NCBI GenBank assembly: GCA_016124525.1
Contig: WGNO01000075.1
Location: forward strand, 1-48,501
Reading direction: 5' to 3'
Source of the DNA: Nostoc sp. RI_552
GTDB lineage: Bacteria > Cyanobacteriota > Cyanobacteriia > Cyanobacteriales > Nostocaceae
Length of the DNA stretch: 48,501 nucleotides
Made by a program: the position numbers and the translations under genes
Shown here: positions 7,726 to 16,896 of the stretch, in pieces
How positions within the stretch are numbered: position 1 is the first letter of the stretch
Layout of the letters: each line of letters begins with the position of its first letter
The notes under the pieces: generated by a model
Told to the model about the DNA's origin: nothing
The model's database searches: none
Seen by the model: the letters and a program-made list of their open reading frames with translations, nothing else

Positions 7726-9399
7726 CTATTGGGCAGTTTTGGCTTTCAAAGCCAACAACATCTCCAATTCAGCGGTAGATTTGTCGGGACTGGAGGCGGT
7801 GACACCAAAACCATGAATAGCACTTAGGACCGTGTTAGCCTCGGATGTGAGAGCTTGTTCTTGCACAAAGCGATTGACTAAGGATGCAGTTTGTTTTGCA
7901 TCTATATAGAAGTAACCTGCATTGGGTTTTGGTAGTGAATCAGTTACAGCTTTGAAGCTGTGGCTACTATCTAGTTTAGGGGTTTTGTTCGTGGCGATCG
8001 CTTCAGCCACAGAATCACCAATTGCCAAAAATGCGGTATTTTTATCTAGCCAACCATGAGCTAATAAAGCTTCTTGTCCGGGGATTTGCCATTCTGTGAT
8101 ATTTTTACCGTCAATATTTCTGGTGGTGACGTTGATTTTTTGAATTTTGGCGAGGTTATCCAGTTTGCTAAATGTGGCTGTTGCAGTTTGACGATCACTT
8201 GTTTCTAATAGTAGTGCTGCTGCAAATCCTATATTTGTTGAACTAGTTTGATAGGACAGAATAGCACCAAAGGCAAATTCTTTATCCATCCAGCCAAAAA
8301 TGTCTTTATCTAGGTCAATATTGACAAGGTTTACTTGTGTTTGCAGCTGTTGTAATATTTGATTAAGTTCTGGGTAATCCTGAGACTCTGCTACTATGGC
8401 TGACCAACTACGACTGATGGCATTACCAGTAATCAAAGCAAAGGTATCTGAAGGTAATTTACTGACTATTTTTGCTGGAGTTGTTTGATACTGGAATGTA
8501 TTTGATTGTGGATTTAAATTAGCGATGGCCTTCATTCGCACGCCCTGATCATCAACCCCAACAAGCGCTACCATAGATTTTATTTGTTGTAATTGTTTGA
8601 GAGTTTGTGGTGGTAATTGCCCAGTTTGGGGATTTGTAGGTAGGAATTTTTGTATCATTTTCCCATAGTCTGGTATGTAGACTTGGGCGAGAATATTTTT
8701 CACATTTGCCTTAGCTGTTAGCAGGTTATTGGCGACTTTTTGGCTGGCGAAAGAAGGCTGGCCTTTAAAAGTTTCAATAGCCTTTTCCACAGGTTGTTTT
8801 TCTGGAGCTAATACTAAATGATTGTTATTTAAAATTGCAGTATATGTCAGTCTGCCATTTTCTTTAAATTCTGTGATTTTTTCACCTTTGTAATTAAATT
8901 CCTGAACTTTGACACCTGGTTGTGATTTTAATTTATTAGTGAAATTGAGGGCGTTCAGTTGATCTTTAATGCCTACTACAATCAAGATATGAGGTTGTGG
9001 CTCTGGCTGTGTGCTAGAGTTGGGCTGATTTGATTGTGTTACTCGAGTACCACTGGGTGGTAGCACAGCCACCATCACACCATCAAGCCAAGGCTTTAAA
9101 TCTTTTTCGTAGGAAAAATTACCTTGATTAGGAAAGTCTTGTTGAAAATCTTTTAAGCCTTTGGCTATGAGGTTTTGTGCTTCTGGATTGCCAAATTCTT
9201 GCAACTTTGCCCAGGCTTGTGGATCTGTGGTGATGTAAGTTGCCATAAGTGCTGTAGAAGGGACTAATGTAGCACTCCCCACTACACCGGAACTATCTCC
9301 AGATGGCCATTTTAAGTACATATACATGGCTACAGTTCCGGCGACGAGAACAGTAGCACTAACAGCAGGAACCAATAAATTTGCCTTACGTTCAAACAT
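7726..9399 (-). CDS. DUF3352 family protein, membrane-anchored
   Basis: A 557-residue cyanobacterial protein of the DUF3352 family, function unknown. Residues 7-30 (ANLLVPAVSATVLVAGTVAM) form one membrane anchor, with the rest probably on the periplasmic or lumenal side. Family features are the opening VPSTALMATYITTDPQAW and the later repeats of the same fold around FALITGNAI and AFLAIGDSV. I chose ATG at 9399: AAGGA lies 8 bases before it, whereas the GTG at 9405 is only two bases from that Shine-Dalgarno. It is followed after a 137-base gap by the methyltransferase gene on the same strand. Confidence 0.85.
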   Translation of the reverse strand: MFERKANLLVPAVSATVLVAGTVAMYMYLKWPSGDSSGVVGSATLVPSTALMATYITTDPQAWAKLQEFGNPEAQNLIAKGLKDFQQDFPNQGNFSYEKDLKPWLDGVMVAVLPPSGTRVTQSNQPNSSTQPEPQPHILIVVGIKDQLNALNFTNKLKSQPGVKVQEFNYKGEKITEFKENGRLTYTAILNNNHLVLAPEKQPVEKAIETFKGQPSFASQKVANNLLTAKANVKNILAQVYIPDYGKMIQKFLPTNPQTGQLPPQTLKQLQQIKSMVALVGVDDQGVRMKAIANLNPQSNTFQYQTTPAKIVSKLPSDTFALITGNAISRSWSAIVAESQDYPELNQILQQLQTQVNLVNIDLDKDIFGWMDKEFAFGAILSYQTSSTNIGFAAALLLETSDRQTATATFSKLDNLAKIQKINVTTRNIDGKNITEWQIPGQEALLAHGWLDKNTAFLAIGDSVAEAIATNKTPKLDSSHSFKAVTDSLPKPNAGYFYIDAKQTASLVNRFVQEQALTSEANTVLSAIHGFGVTASSPDKSTAELEMLLALKAKTAQ

Positions 9400-9490
9400 C
9401 TTCACTATCCTTGTTTATTCAAACCTTCCTGCTCAACTTGCCCAGAATAACTTAAAAATTCTGGCAATTCATATAAAAGTTTTGTCTTTA

Positions 9491-10906
9491 CTAATTATTA
9501 TCAATCATCGACTGCAAAGCGGTGTATGTGTCTTTTGTTAACTGACTCATAGCTTGGCGAGTTGCAGAGCGATCGCCCTGAGATTGTTTCCAGCGTTCGG
9601 TTACAGAAATTGGTTCACCGATAGTAATCATTGCCTTCCTCAAACCTAAACGAGGTCTACCGGGAAGAGTAGATTCCTGAATACGAGAAAGCATATCAAA
9701 CATTAATAACGTTGTTTCTGCAAACCTTTCCGCAGTGGGTTTCTCCTGGATGTAATTAGCAGTCACAGCGACAAAACTTTCCACTAATCTCATATGTTGC
9801 ATATTCAAATCCGCTTCTGATGCAACCCAGTCTGCCAACCCACGGTTGAAAGGTGATAAAGTGTTAATATTTGTTATGTCATCTCGATAAATATAATTCC
9901 AACCCGCTTCTTCTAAACGACGACAACGATCAATAAAATTTCCTTGGGCTTGCACTGCAAAATATTGTTCAGCGACGTGTAAAGCTTTATCCATTAAACG
10001 ATGCAATCTAGCAATTAGGATCTCATTAGGTCTAGCAGATGCATGAATAGATATAGTTTTTGGTATGTCTTGATGATAGAAACGGCGATAAAACTCTTCC
10101 ATTTCCGTCATGAAATGTTCAGCCAGGCGACAAATACGTTGATAGTATAAATCTCGCTGTTTATTACTCCCAGATTGATCAACTGGTTCCAAGCCGCTAT
10201 CGGCTTCTAATTTAGTTAACAGCCAATTTAGCTTTGACCAAGGCTGCTCAATGTAACTATACTGAATACCCACCGGGACAATGACAACAGCTTCAGAACG
10301 GTGGGCTTTTTGCAAATCTTCTACACACCAAAAACCCAATTGAGCTACACCAGGTTCTAGGGGACTAACAATTTCACTATGACCATTGTTACCTCCTTCT
10401 GGTGCTATAGCAATGGGCATTTCACCATTACTAAACAACTCTCTTGCTCTTTGAATAGCTTGTCTATCTAATCGCCGACCACGACGAATGGGGACACCGC
10501 CAACTCTGGAGAATAACCATCCCAGCCAATCTCCAGCCCACACAGTCATACCTCGGTCATAAAGAAAGTAACTGTGGAGGGGTTGTTGCAATTTAATCTT
10601 GTGCTGACGTGCCACTTTGGGCAAAATGTGGGAAAGTAAATACAGCATGCAAAGGGGGTCTTCTACCTCTGGATGACGAAATGCAATCAAAAAGCGAATA
10701 TTACCAGATTGGAATTGTTGATAAAGTTTGGCTAATATCTCTACATTCTGAGCTTCAACTTGCACAATGCCAGCAGGTAACCACGGTCTGGTGCGAAAAC
10801 GTAGCACAATAGGCAATAACCAGCGAAAAATATGTAGTATGAGTGGGTTAAAGCGTTGGGGAATAAATTTGAGTGGTGGTTGGGTGGAGTGAATTGATTT
10901 AGGCAA
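9491..10906 (-). CDS. PlsC-like 1-acyl-glycerol-3-phosphate acyltransferase family protein
   Basis: A 471-residue protein with a PlsC/LPLAT domain in residues 45-250. The HX4D catalytic motif is H78-D83 in AFRHPEVEDP. Block II is around SRVGGVPIRRGRR, and block III is APEGGNNGHSE (168-178) in place of the classic FPEGTRS. Members transfer acyl chains to lysophospholipids or related acceptors at the inner membrane. The 220-residue C-terminal extension, helical and basic, is characteristic of a cyanobacterial subgroup whose acceptor is unknown. It is divergent from the DUF938 gene with a 77-base shared promoter gap, and upstream of DUF3352 on the same strand. Confidence 0.85.
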   Translation of the reverse strand: MPKSIHSTQPPLKFIPQRFNPLILHIFRWLLPIVLRFRTRPWLPAGIVQVEAQNVEILAKLYQQFQSGNIRFLIAFRHPEVEDPLCMLYLLSHILPKVARQHKIKLQQPLHSYFLYDRGMTVWAGDWLGWLFSRVGGVPIRRGRRLDRQAIQRARELFSNGEMPIAIAPEGGNNGHSEIVSPLEPGVAQLGFWCVEDLQKAHRSEAVVIVPVGIQYSYIEQPWSKLNWLLTKLEADSGLEPVDQSGSNKQRDLYYQRICRLAEHFMTEMEEFYRRFYHQDIPKTISIHASARPNEILIARLHRLMDKALHVAEQYFAVQAQGNFIDRCRRLEEAGWNYIYRDDITNINTLSPFNRGLADWVASEADLNMQHMRLVESFVAVTANYIQEKPTAERFAETTLLMFDMLSRIQESTLPGRPRLGLRKAMITIGEPISVTERWKQSQGDRSATRQAMSQLTKDTYTALQSMIDNN

Positions 10907-10983
10907 GTGACTCTCCAGATTATGTTTTAAGATTGGTTGGGGTGAAGAGAATTAGTATCACGCAAAAGCGCAAAGGATAGGAG

Positions 10984-11619
10984 ATGAACACACCGGAAGA
11001 TGCGCGAAAACAGGCGCCAGCGACACAGCGCAATCGTGAACCTATTTTAGGGGTGCTTTTACAAGTGTTACCTGCAACTGGTACTGTGTTGGAAGTGGCT
11101 AGTGGTACTGGTGAACACGCTGTATATTTTGCGCCTCGTCTTAGTCCTCGCCGATGGCTACCTACTGAACAAAATCCGTTATTACTGGCTAGTATTAACG
11201 CCTGGGCTGAAAAATGTCCATCAGGTCATCTTGATCCGGCTTTAGAACTTGATGCTAGTATGCCGATTTGGACAGTAGAGAAAGATGCTGCACCTGATTT
11301 ACCTATTGTAGCCATAGTTAATATTAATATGATTCATATTTCACCTTGGTCAACTTGTTTGGGACTGATGGCTGGTGCTAGTCGAATTTTACCTCCTGGT
11401 GGAATACTTTATTTGTACGGGCCTTTCAAACAAAACGGCGAGCATACCGCACCTAGTAATGCAGCTTTTGATCAATCTTTGAGGGCGCAAAATTCGACCT
11501 GGGGTGTGCGTAATCTACAGGATGTCATAGAGGCTGCTAGCGCCCAGGATTTGAGCCTGAAGGAAATTTATCAGATGCCGGCTAATAATCTTTCTGTAGT
11601 GTTTCAACGTTGTCAATAG
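10984..11619 (+). CDS. DUF938 family protein, SAM-dependent methyltransferase fold
   Basis: This 211-residue protein has the DUF938 pattern: the opening PATQRNREPILGVLLQVLP, motif I VLEVASGTGEHAVYF (residues about 36-50), and a strand-4 region NINMIHISPW. The fold is that of class I methyltransferases, but neither substrate nor activity is known. ATG at 10984 follows AGGAG directly, so the spacing is tight. The stop codon ends at 11619, immediately against the 3' end of the oppositely oriented tRNA-Ala gene. Confidence 0.9.
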   Translation: MNTPEDARKQAPATQRNREPILGVLLQVLPATGTVLEVASGTGEHAVYFAPRLSPRRWLPTEQNPLLLASINAWAEKCPSGHLDPALELDASMPIWTVEKDAAPDLPIVAIVNINMIHISPWSTCLGLMAGASRILPPGGILYLYGPFKQNGEHTAPSNAAFDQSLRAQNSTWGVRNLQDVIEAASAQDLSLKEIYQMPANNLSVVFQRCQ

Positions 11620-11692
11620 TGGAGATTAGCAGACTCGAACTGCTGACATCCTGCTTGCAAAGCAGGCGCTCTACCAACTGAGCTAAACCCCC
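11620..11692 (-). tRNA. tRNA-Ala, anticodon TGC
   Basis: The minus strand reads GGGGGTTTAGCTCAGTTGG from 11692 and ends ...AATCTCCA at 11620, a 73-base cloverleaf. The D-stem and loop, the T-loop (GTTCGAGTC) and the anticodon stem CTGCT/AGCAG are all present. The anticodon TGC lies at 11657-11659 (GCA on plus). The acceptor carries G3:U70, the alanyl-tRNA synthetase identity pair. CCA is not encoded. It is tail-to-tail with the DUF938 gene with no bases between them. Confidence 0.97.
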
Positions 11693-11751
11693 ATAAAATA
11701 GAGTAAGCATTTGCTCCTTTAGTTAAAGACTATATCATTGCTTTAAAAAAG

Positions 11752-12645
11752 ATGCAAGAAAATATTCAAGTAGTGGCAGCCCTGTATAAATTTGTCAGCC
11801 TGCCGGATGTTAAGGAAAAACAAGAACCTCTGCTGTCTTACTGTCAATCACAAGGTATCAAGGGAACAATTTTATTAGCAGCAGAAGGTATTAACGGCAC
11901 AATTGCGGGTTCACGTCAAGGGGTGGATTCTGTTTTAGAGTTTCTGCGTTGTGACCCACGTTTGGCAGACTTAGAATATAAAGAGTCATACAGTGAAACA
12001 CAGCCGTTTGAACGGATGAAAGTACGGCTAAAATCAGAAATCGTTACTATGGGTTTACCGGAAGTTGACCCGAATCAACGGGTGGGTACTTATGTCAGTC
12101 CCGAAGAATGGAATGATTTGATTTGTGATCCCGAAGTCATTGTCATTGACACCCGTAACGATTATGAGGTAAGTATCGGTACTTTTAAAAACGCACAAAA
12201 TCCCCAAACCAAGTCATTCCGGGAGTTCCCGGAATATGTGAATAAAAACCTTGACCCCAATCAACACAAAAAAGTAGCTTTGTTTTGCACTGGCGGAATT
12301 CGTTGTGAAAAGGCTTCATCTTTTATGCTTGGTCAAGGATTTGCAGAGGTCTATCACCTCAAAGGCGGTATTCTTCAATATTTAGAATCAGTACCAGCCG
12401 AAAGAAGTTTGTGGGAAGGGGAATGTTTTGTGTTTGATGAACGGGTAGCTGTCCGTCATGGCTTGGAGTTAGGTAGTCATGAGTTGTGCTTTTGTTGTGG
12501 ACATCCCATTTCTGAGGAAGATAAGGCTTGTCCTCAGTATGAAGAAGGTATTTCTTGTCCTCATTGTTTTGATAGTGTGACTGAGGAAAAAAGGGTACGT
12601 CAGCAAGAGAAGTGGAAACAATATCAATTAACTCTTCATTTGTAA
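11752..12645 (+). CDS. trhO: tRNA uridine(34) 5-hydroxylase TrhO (rhodanese-like)
   Basis: A 297-residue protein matching the YceA/TrhO family. It has an N-terminal acylphosphatase-like region ([13 protein letters not shown], 41-53), a rhodanese domain with the active loop [11 protein letters not shown] (C179 predicted catalytic, C185 beside it), and a C-terminal cysteine-rich tail (CFCCGH, ACPQY, SCPHCF) that may bind metal. TrhO hydroxylates wobble uridine 34 of certain tRNAs using O2 as a step toward 5-oxyacetyl-type uridines. It lies 59 bases beyond the tRNA-Ala(TGC) gene, on the opposite strand. That tRNA has U34, but I attach no weight to the proximity. Confidence 0.94.
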   Translation: MQENIQVVAALYKFVSLPDVKEKQEPLLSYCQSQGIKGTILLAAEGINGTIAGSRQGVDSVLEFLRCDPRLADLEYKESYSETQPFERMKVRLKSEIVTMGLPEVDPNQRVGTYVSPEEWNDLICDPEVIVIDTRNDYEVSIGTFKNAQNPQTKSFREFPEYVNKNLDPNQHKKVALFCTGGIRCEKASSFMLGQGFAEVYHLKGGILQYLESVPAERSLWEGECFVFDERVAVRHGLELGSHELCFCCGHPISEEDKACPQYEEGISCPHCFDSVTEEKRVRQQEKWKQYQLTLHL

Positions 12646-12694
12646 TTACTGATTAAGGAGTTTTTTAGAGAATTGACATCAAAGGAAACCAGAA

Positions 12695-13357
12695 TTATTT
12701 TTTCTGGGCTAAAGTTAAGCCATCGCCTATGGGAACTAAACTGAGATTAATTCGCTGGTCTTGATGCAGTTTTTCGTTGAGGGCGCGAATTGTGGTAGTG
12801 CGATTGTCTTGAACTTGGGAATCTGCAACTCTACCCGACCAAAGTACATTATCAATCACAATTAATCCCCCTGGTCTGACTAATTGCAGCGATCGCTCAT
12901 AGTAACCATCATAATTGCTTTTGTCTGCATCAATGAAGGCGAAATCAAATGTCTCTGCCTCACCTGTAGCTAGTAACTGATCTAATGTCTCCATTGCTAG
13001 GCCAATATGCAAATCTATTTTATCTGCTACCCCGGCTTGTTGCCAATAACGACGAGCGATCGCTGTAAACTCTGCATTCAGATCACAAGCTACTACCCGA
13101 CCATGTGGTGGTAGTGCTAATGACACCACTAAGGCACTATAACCTGTAAATACCCCCACTTCTAAAGTTTTTTTTGCTCCCATCAATTGCACTAGCAATG
13201 CCATAAATTGTCCTTGTTCTGGAGCAATCTGCATTCTAGCCATGGGATGCTGGGCTGTTTCTTGCCTGAGTTGGTACAGGATTTCTGGTTCACGTAAAGA
13301 TACGGAAAGTAAGTAGTTATATAGTTGAGGTTCCATTCCCAGTGTTTGATTTGCCAT
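12695..13357 (-). CDS. O-methyltransferase, caffeoyl-CoA OMT-like family
   Basis: A 220-residue metal-dependent O-methyltransferase. Motif I is LEVGVFTGYSALVVSLAL (residues 65-82), the SAM aspartate sits in VVACDLN, and the metal/catalytic region is FIDADKSNYDGYY followed by LIVIDNVLWSGRV. Bacterial relatives methylate catechol hydroxyls in small phenolics or flavonoids; the natural substrate in cyanobacteria is uncertain. ATG at 13357 is chosen; a different-frame reading from 13380 is not homologous. The gene is convergent with trhO (49-base gap). Confidence 0.9.
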   Translation of the reverse strand: MANQTLGMEPQLYNYLLSVSLREPEILYQLRQETAQHPMARMQIAPEQGQFMALLVQLMGAKKTLEVGVFTGYSALVVSLALPPHGRVVACDLNAEFTAIARRYWQQAGVADKIDLHIGLAMETLDQLLATGEAETFDFAFIDADKSNYDGYYERSLQLVRPGGLIVIDNVLWSGRVADSQVQDNRTTTIRALNEKLHQDQRINLSLVPIGDGLTLAQKK

Positions 13358-13581
13358 ATTTCAGTGAAATTAACGTTCAAATTATTTCTTATAATTCATT
13401 TATTTTACGCCTTAAGAGTGAGAAAAGCTAATTTGTCTTTCCATCTAAAGAACGATAAATTTACTCAATTTCATAGTTAACTTGAAAGCAGATGAACAGG
13501 AGCAATCCTGACATTCCAAGAGAGTTGTGTACTTGTTTTCAGTGGTCAGATTAAGAGCGTGTGTCAGGTGTGAGGATAACA

Positions 13582-13698
13582 ATGTCGGTCGCGTATAATT
13601 GCCTTCAATTAGTACGTTCGGCTTACATCCGGGGTAAAATGCCTGAACTTGCAAATTGTAAGTTGGGAGTTAAAGCATATATTAAACCTTGGATTTAA
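13582..13698 (+). CDS. Candidate small protein, 38 aa
   Basis: ATG at 13582 is preceded by GAGGA with five to six bases of spacing and opens 38 codons ending at TAA 13696-13698. The peptide starts MSVAYNCLQLVRSAY, is basic, carries two cysteines (residues 7 and 26), and ends KAYIKPWI. The stop codon lies just inside the loop of the terminator hairpin, with the 5' stem arm forming the last codons. The coincidence of Shine-Dalgarno, ORF and terminator is the support. I do not recognise the family, and it could instead be a small RNA. Confidence 0.4.
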   Translation: MSVAYNCLQLVRSAYIRGKMPELANCKLGVKAYIKPWI

Positions 13699-13721
13699 TT
13701 ATTGATCCAAGGTTTATTTTT
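13683..13721 (+). terminator. Orphan intrinsic terminator, plus strand
   Basis: A 12-bp perfect stem (13683-13694 with 13705-13716) has a ten-base loop and is followed by TTTTT at 13717-13721. The minus-strand side has no T-run, so it works on plus. No conventional plus-strand gene precedes it. Confidence 0.85.
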
Positions 13722-13775
13722 GGGAATTGTTCAATTGTTTTTGTCTGCATTAATAATTAACAGGAAAATTATCCT

Positions 13776-14630
13776 ATGTCAGAAGAAATTTTACAACCAC
13801 CACAGCAACAAGAACCGCCCGGTAAAGAATCAGAAATGAAGCCTAAGCCCAAAGCTGATGACCCGCAGTATCGAGGTAGTGGTAAATTACATGATAAAGT
13901 AGCATTAATCACAGGTGGAGATAGTGGTATTGGTCGTGCTGTAGCAATCGCTTTTGCTAAAGAAGGTGCAGATGTGGCGATTGTATACTTGAAGGAACAT
14001 GATGATGCTCAAGAAACAAAACATTTGGTAGAAAGTCTTGGGCGAAGTTTGATAGGTATAGCCGGGGATATTACCGATGAAAAGTTTTGTCAGCAAGTTG
14101 TGGAAGAAACTGTTAATCAATTTGGCAAATTAGATATTCTCATTAACAACGCTGCTGAACAACATCCTCAAGCCAGTATTGAGGACATTAGTAAAGAGCA
14201 ATTAGAGCGTACCTTCCAAACTAATATTTTCTCTATGTTTTACCTGACTAAAGCTGCTATAAAACACCTGAGAGAAGGTAGTTCCATCATTAATAGTACA
14301 TCAGTCACAGCTTATAAAGGTAATCCTCAATTACTAGATTATTCCTCTACAAAAGGTGCAATTGTTGCCTTTACTCGTTCTTTATCACAAAATTTAGTAT
14401 CCAAAGGCATTCGGGTAAATGCAGTAGCACCTGGTCCGATTTGGACACCTTTAATTCCTTCAACTTTTCCCCCAGATCAAGTGGCAAATTTCGGTAAACA
14501 AGCACCAATGGGACGAGCAGGACAACCTGAAGAAATTGCACCCAGTTATGTATTTTTAGCTTCTGATGATGCTTCTTATATGTCTGGTCAAGTATTACAT
14601 CCCAATGGTGGGACAATAGTCAACGGCTAA
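13776..14630 (+). CDS. Short-chain dehydrogenase/reductase (SDR), NAD(P)-dependent
   Basis: A classical SDR of 284 residues. The cofactor loop is TGGDSGIGRA (46-55), NNAAEQ is near 124-129, and the triad is S176, Y189 and K193 (YSSTK). A 40-residue polar, proline-rich N-terminal tail with QYRGSGKLHDKVALITGG places it in the YhdG/YhxC/glucose-1-dehydrogenase-like group often linked to stress. The substrate is not evident. CAGGAAAAT before the ATG is an adequate Shine-Dalgarno. A GC-rich hairpin (CCCGGA/TCCGGG, 14645-14660) follows the stop but lacks a strong T-run. Confidence 0.93.
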   Translation: MSEEILQPPQQQEPPGKESEMKPKPKADDPQYRGSGKLHDKVALITGGDSGIGRAVAIAFAKEGADVAIVYLKEHDDAQETKHLVESLGRSLIGIAGDITDEKFCQQVVEETVNQFGKLDILINNAAEQHPQASIEDISKEQLERTFQTNIFSMFYLTKAAIKHLREGSSIINSTSVTAYKGNPQLLDYSSTKGAIVAFTRSLSQNLVSKGIRVNAVAPGPIWTPLIPSTFPPDQVANFGKQAPMGRAGQPEEIAPSYVFLASDDASYMSGQVLHPNGGTIVNG

Positions 14631-14805
14631 CTCAAACACCGCACCCCGGATTAATCCGGGTATAAATAATTTTCGATTTACTAATACCATTTCCGCATGA
14701 AGCTGAAGTTAATATTCTAGATTTTCAATTGAGGCAAAGGTGCAAGATGTTATTTAGTAAATTGTTTAACAATTACATTAGCTAAACTCCTCTGAAAGAA
14801 GCATT

Positions 14806-14826
14806 ACGAATTACTAATTACGAATT
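14806..14826. repeat. Tandem heptamer repeat (ACGAATT type), 3 units
   Basis: The units ACGAATT, ACTAATT and ACGAATT run directly up to the ATG at 14827. The same heptamer is repeated at 18515-18535. Short tandem heptamers of this kind are known from Nostoc-type genomes. Confidence 0.8.
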
Positions 14827-15084
14827 ATGACACCCTCAAAACCATTGGTCGGCACAGAATTAGTAGACTGTGCTAGAGCAAATGCCAGGGAAGGAATAGA
14901 AAGTGCTGCTTACCAATGTGGCTATGGCGATGATATCAATAGTTTTGCCCGCCAACTCAGAGAATCTTGTGAAAAAATGAATTTACAAGTTAAAGAACTC
15001 AATGAATTAATTACTGATCAGGATATAATATTGGAGTTAGGATACGGAGAAATTTTTGCACCAGAGAGTTCCACAGAATTATAA
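14827..15084 (+). CDS. Hypothetical protein, 85 aa
   Basis: A small, acidic, probably helical protein with no recognised domain, beginning MTPSKPLVGTELVDCARAN and ending with GYGEIFAPESSTEL. Three cysteines (15, 31, 48) occur. The composition looks like real coding sequence and it fills its interval cleanly between the SDR and mgtE. Its ATG directly follows three tandem ACGAATT-type heptamers (14806-14826), and no clear Shine-Dalgarno is visible. Confidence 0.65.
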   Translation: MTPSKPLVGTELVDCARANAREGIESAAYQCGYGDDINSFARQLRESCEKMNLQVKELNELITDQDIILELGYGEIFAPESSTEL

Positions 15085-15119
15085 AAATAAAGATGAGAAG
15101 ACTTCCCAGGTGTCATCAC

Positions 15120-16510
15120 TCATAACCCTAAAATTAATCGCGCCAAGTAAAAGTAAATCAAAACACCCAGGACATCAACGGCTGTAGTAATAAACGGTGG
15201 TGACATCAACGCTGGGTCTAAACCGAAAGAGCGAAATAAAAATGGCAGAGCTGAACCTGAGACAGAAGCAATCACAGAAATAACCAGTAAACTGCTGCCT
15301 ACGGTCATAGCTACGTCGGTGCGTCCTTGGAGAAAGTAAGCCCACACTGTGGCCAGGCTACCTAACATTAGTCCCAAAAATGCGCCAGTGATAGCTTCTC
15401 TGGCAATTACTTGCCATCCCTTAATTCCTTTAATTTCATCAGTACTCATACCGCGAATGACCACTGTAGAAGACTGAGCGCCCACATTACCACCAGTATC
15501 TGCCAATAAAGGAATAAATGCGCTGAGTATCACCACTTGTTGTAGGATATTTTCTTGGGACTTAATAATTGTGCCTGTCACTGTGTTAGTGATCAGTAAG
15601 ACAAACAACCACACCACCCGCTTGCGGGCAACTTGCAGTAAATTCATTTGAAAATAGTTGTCACCGTGGGACTGCACACCACCGCCTAAGGTGTAGATAT
15701 CCTCAGTGATCTCTTGTTGCAAAATGTCCATAACATCATCAACAGTGACGATACCTACTAAACGCTGTTCTCTGTCCACCACGGGTACAGCTAGAAAATC
15801 ATATCTTTGAATTAATTTAGCTACTTCTTCTTGGTCTGTATCGGTGTAGACAAACACCACTTCACGGGTCATGATTTCGCCAATGGTTTGTGCTAGCTGA
15901 GATACCACCAACTCTCGTAAAGAAACAATTCCGGTCAAGCGTCTAGCGCTATCGGTAACATAAAGGTAGTAAATCATTTCACTTATATTAGCGAGGCTGC
16001 GAATTCCCTCTATGGCGTGAGATATGGTGAAATTTTCTTTAAGATAAATTAATTTTGGTGTCATGATGCGCCCAGCTGTATCCGGCTGATAACCCAGGAG
16101 TTGAGCTGTAGCTTGACGTTCCTGCGGACTCAGTTGTTCTAGCAACCGATTAACAACTTTTGCTGGTAATTCGTCAAATAACCTGGCTCGATCATCTGGG
16201 GACATTTTATCTACAATGTCACGGACATCTTGACTTTTGAGTTCTTCAATTAAATGTTCTTGAACACTGTAGTCGAGATATTCATAAACCTGGATGGCCT
16301 CAGCTTTGGGTAGTAAGCGAAAAACCAAAGCGTGCATTGTTTCTGGTAGACCTTCAATGGCCTCAGCAATATCCGCGGGTTGCACAGGTGCGAGAATAGA
16401 TTTTGCTTGCTGGAAGCTCCCTGCTTCTAGCAGTACTAGTAACTCATTTCGCACTGAATCTTGCAATTCGCTGCGTGTAATATTTTGGGTGCTAAAATTT
16501 AAATTATTCA
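15120..16510 (-). CDS. mgtE: Magnesium transporter MgtE
   Basis: A 463-residue Mg2+ channel/transporter with the full MgtE layout: the N-terminal superhelical domain (about 25-130, LPETMHALVFRLLP and SPDDRARLFDELP), two CBS domains (about 135-260, including DRILIV-like segments LVGIVTVDDVMDIL), then a five-helix C-terminal membrane domain (about 285-463). The conserved pore segment LADTGGNVGAQSSTVVIRG is present. The cytosolic domains close the pore when Mg2+ is high. ATG at 16510 is preferred over a TTG three codons earlier (16520). It is convergent with the 85-aa gene. Confidence 0.96.
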
Positions 16511-16896
16511 TCTCTGTCAAAATCTATTTTCCTCAGCTAGTTTCAATAAGTTTGCTGGTTTGAGTTTAGGGGATTGAGAAAGTTAAACTGATAATTGTTG
16601 TTATCGTCCAACATTAATACTTTTACGACTCAGGCAATATAACAGGCAAAAGGGAGCAGGGTACAGAGTCCAAAGTCATTTTGTTTCTGAGTTTTATCAT
16701 AAATGTATGTTCTCATCCAACTGAAAACAGCCACATCTGAATGCAAACTTGATTTTTGTTGATAGGTAGTTTATGAATTACACCTTAATAATCGTATTAA
16801 TTAGATTTACAAGTAACAAATAATACAATAAGTTTGATAAGTAAATGAAGTCAAAAGTAAAAGTTAATCAACTTGCCAATTGGCTGTAATTGATGA
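16511..16896. other. Intergenic region, no gene seen
   Basis: About 386 bases upstream of mgtE and downstream of the TVP38-family gene. It is AT-rich and would contain the mgtE promoter. The mgtE leader (16521-16630) shows no recognisable M-box-like riboswitch, and I see no convincing hairpin, repeat or ORF. Confidence 0.4.

Larger units (their letters stand above)
13358..13775. other. Intergenic region with a small ORF and an orphan terminator
   Basis: 418 bases separate the divergent O-methyltransferase and SDR genes. They hold a candidate 38-codon ORF (13582-13698) and a strong plus-strand terminator (13683-13721), listed separately. They imply a short plus-strand transcript beginning somewhere after about 13400. 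A 69-codon minus-strand reading (13445-13654) has no Shine-Dalgarno and no recognisable features. Confidence 0.5.

Noticed and set aside
13445..13654. 69-codon minus-strand reading upstream of the O-methyltransferase
   Set aside because: No Shine-Dalgarno, no recognisable composition, and it is antisense to the better supported 13582-13698 ORF and terminator.
14806..14826. CRISPR-like repeats
   Set aside because: The units are seven bases with no spacers and no cas genes are in the window.
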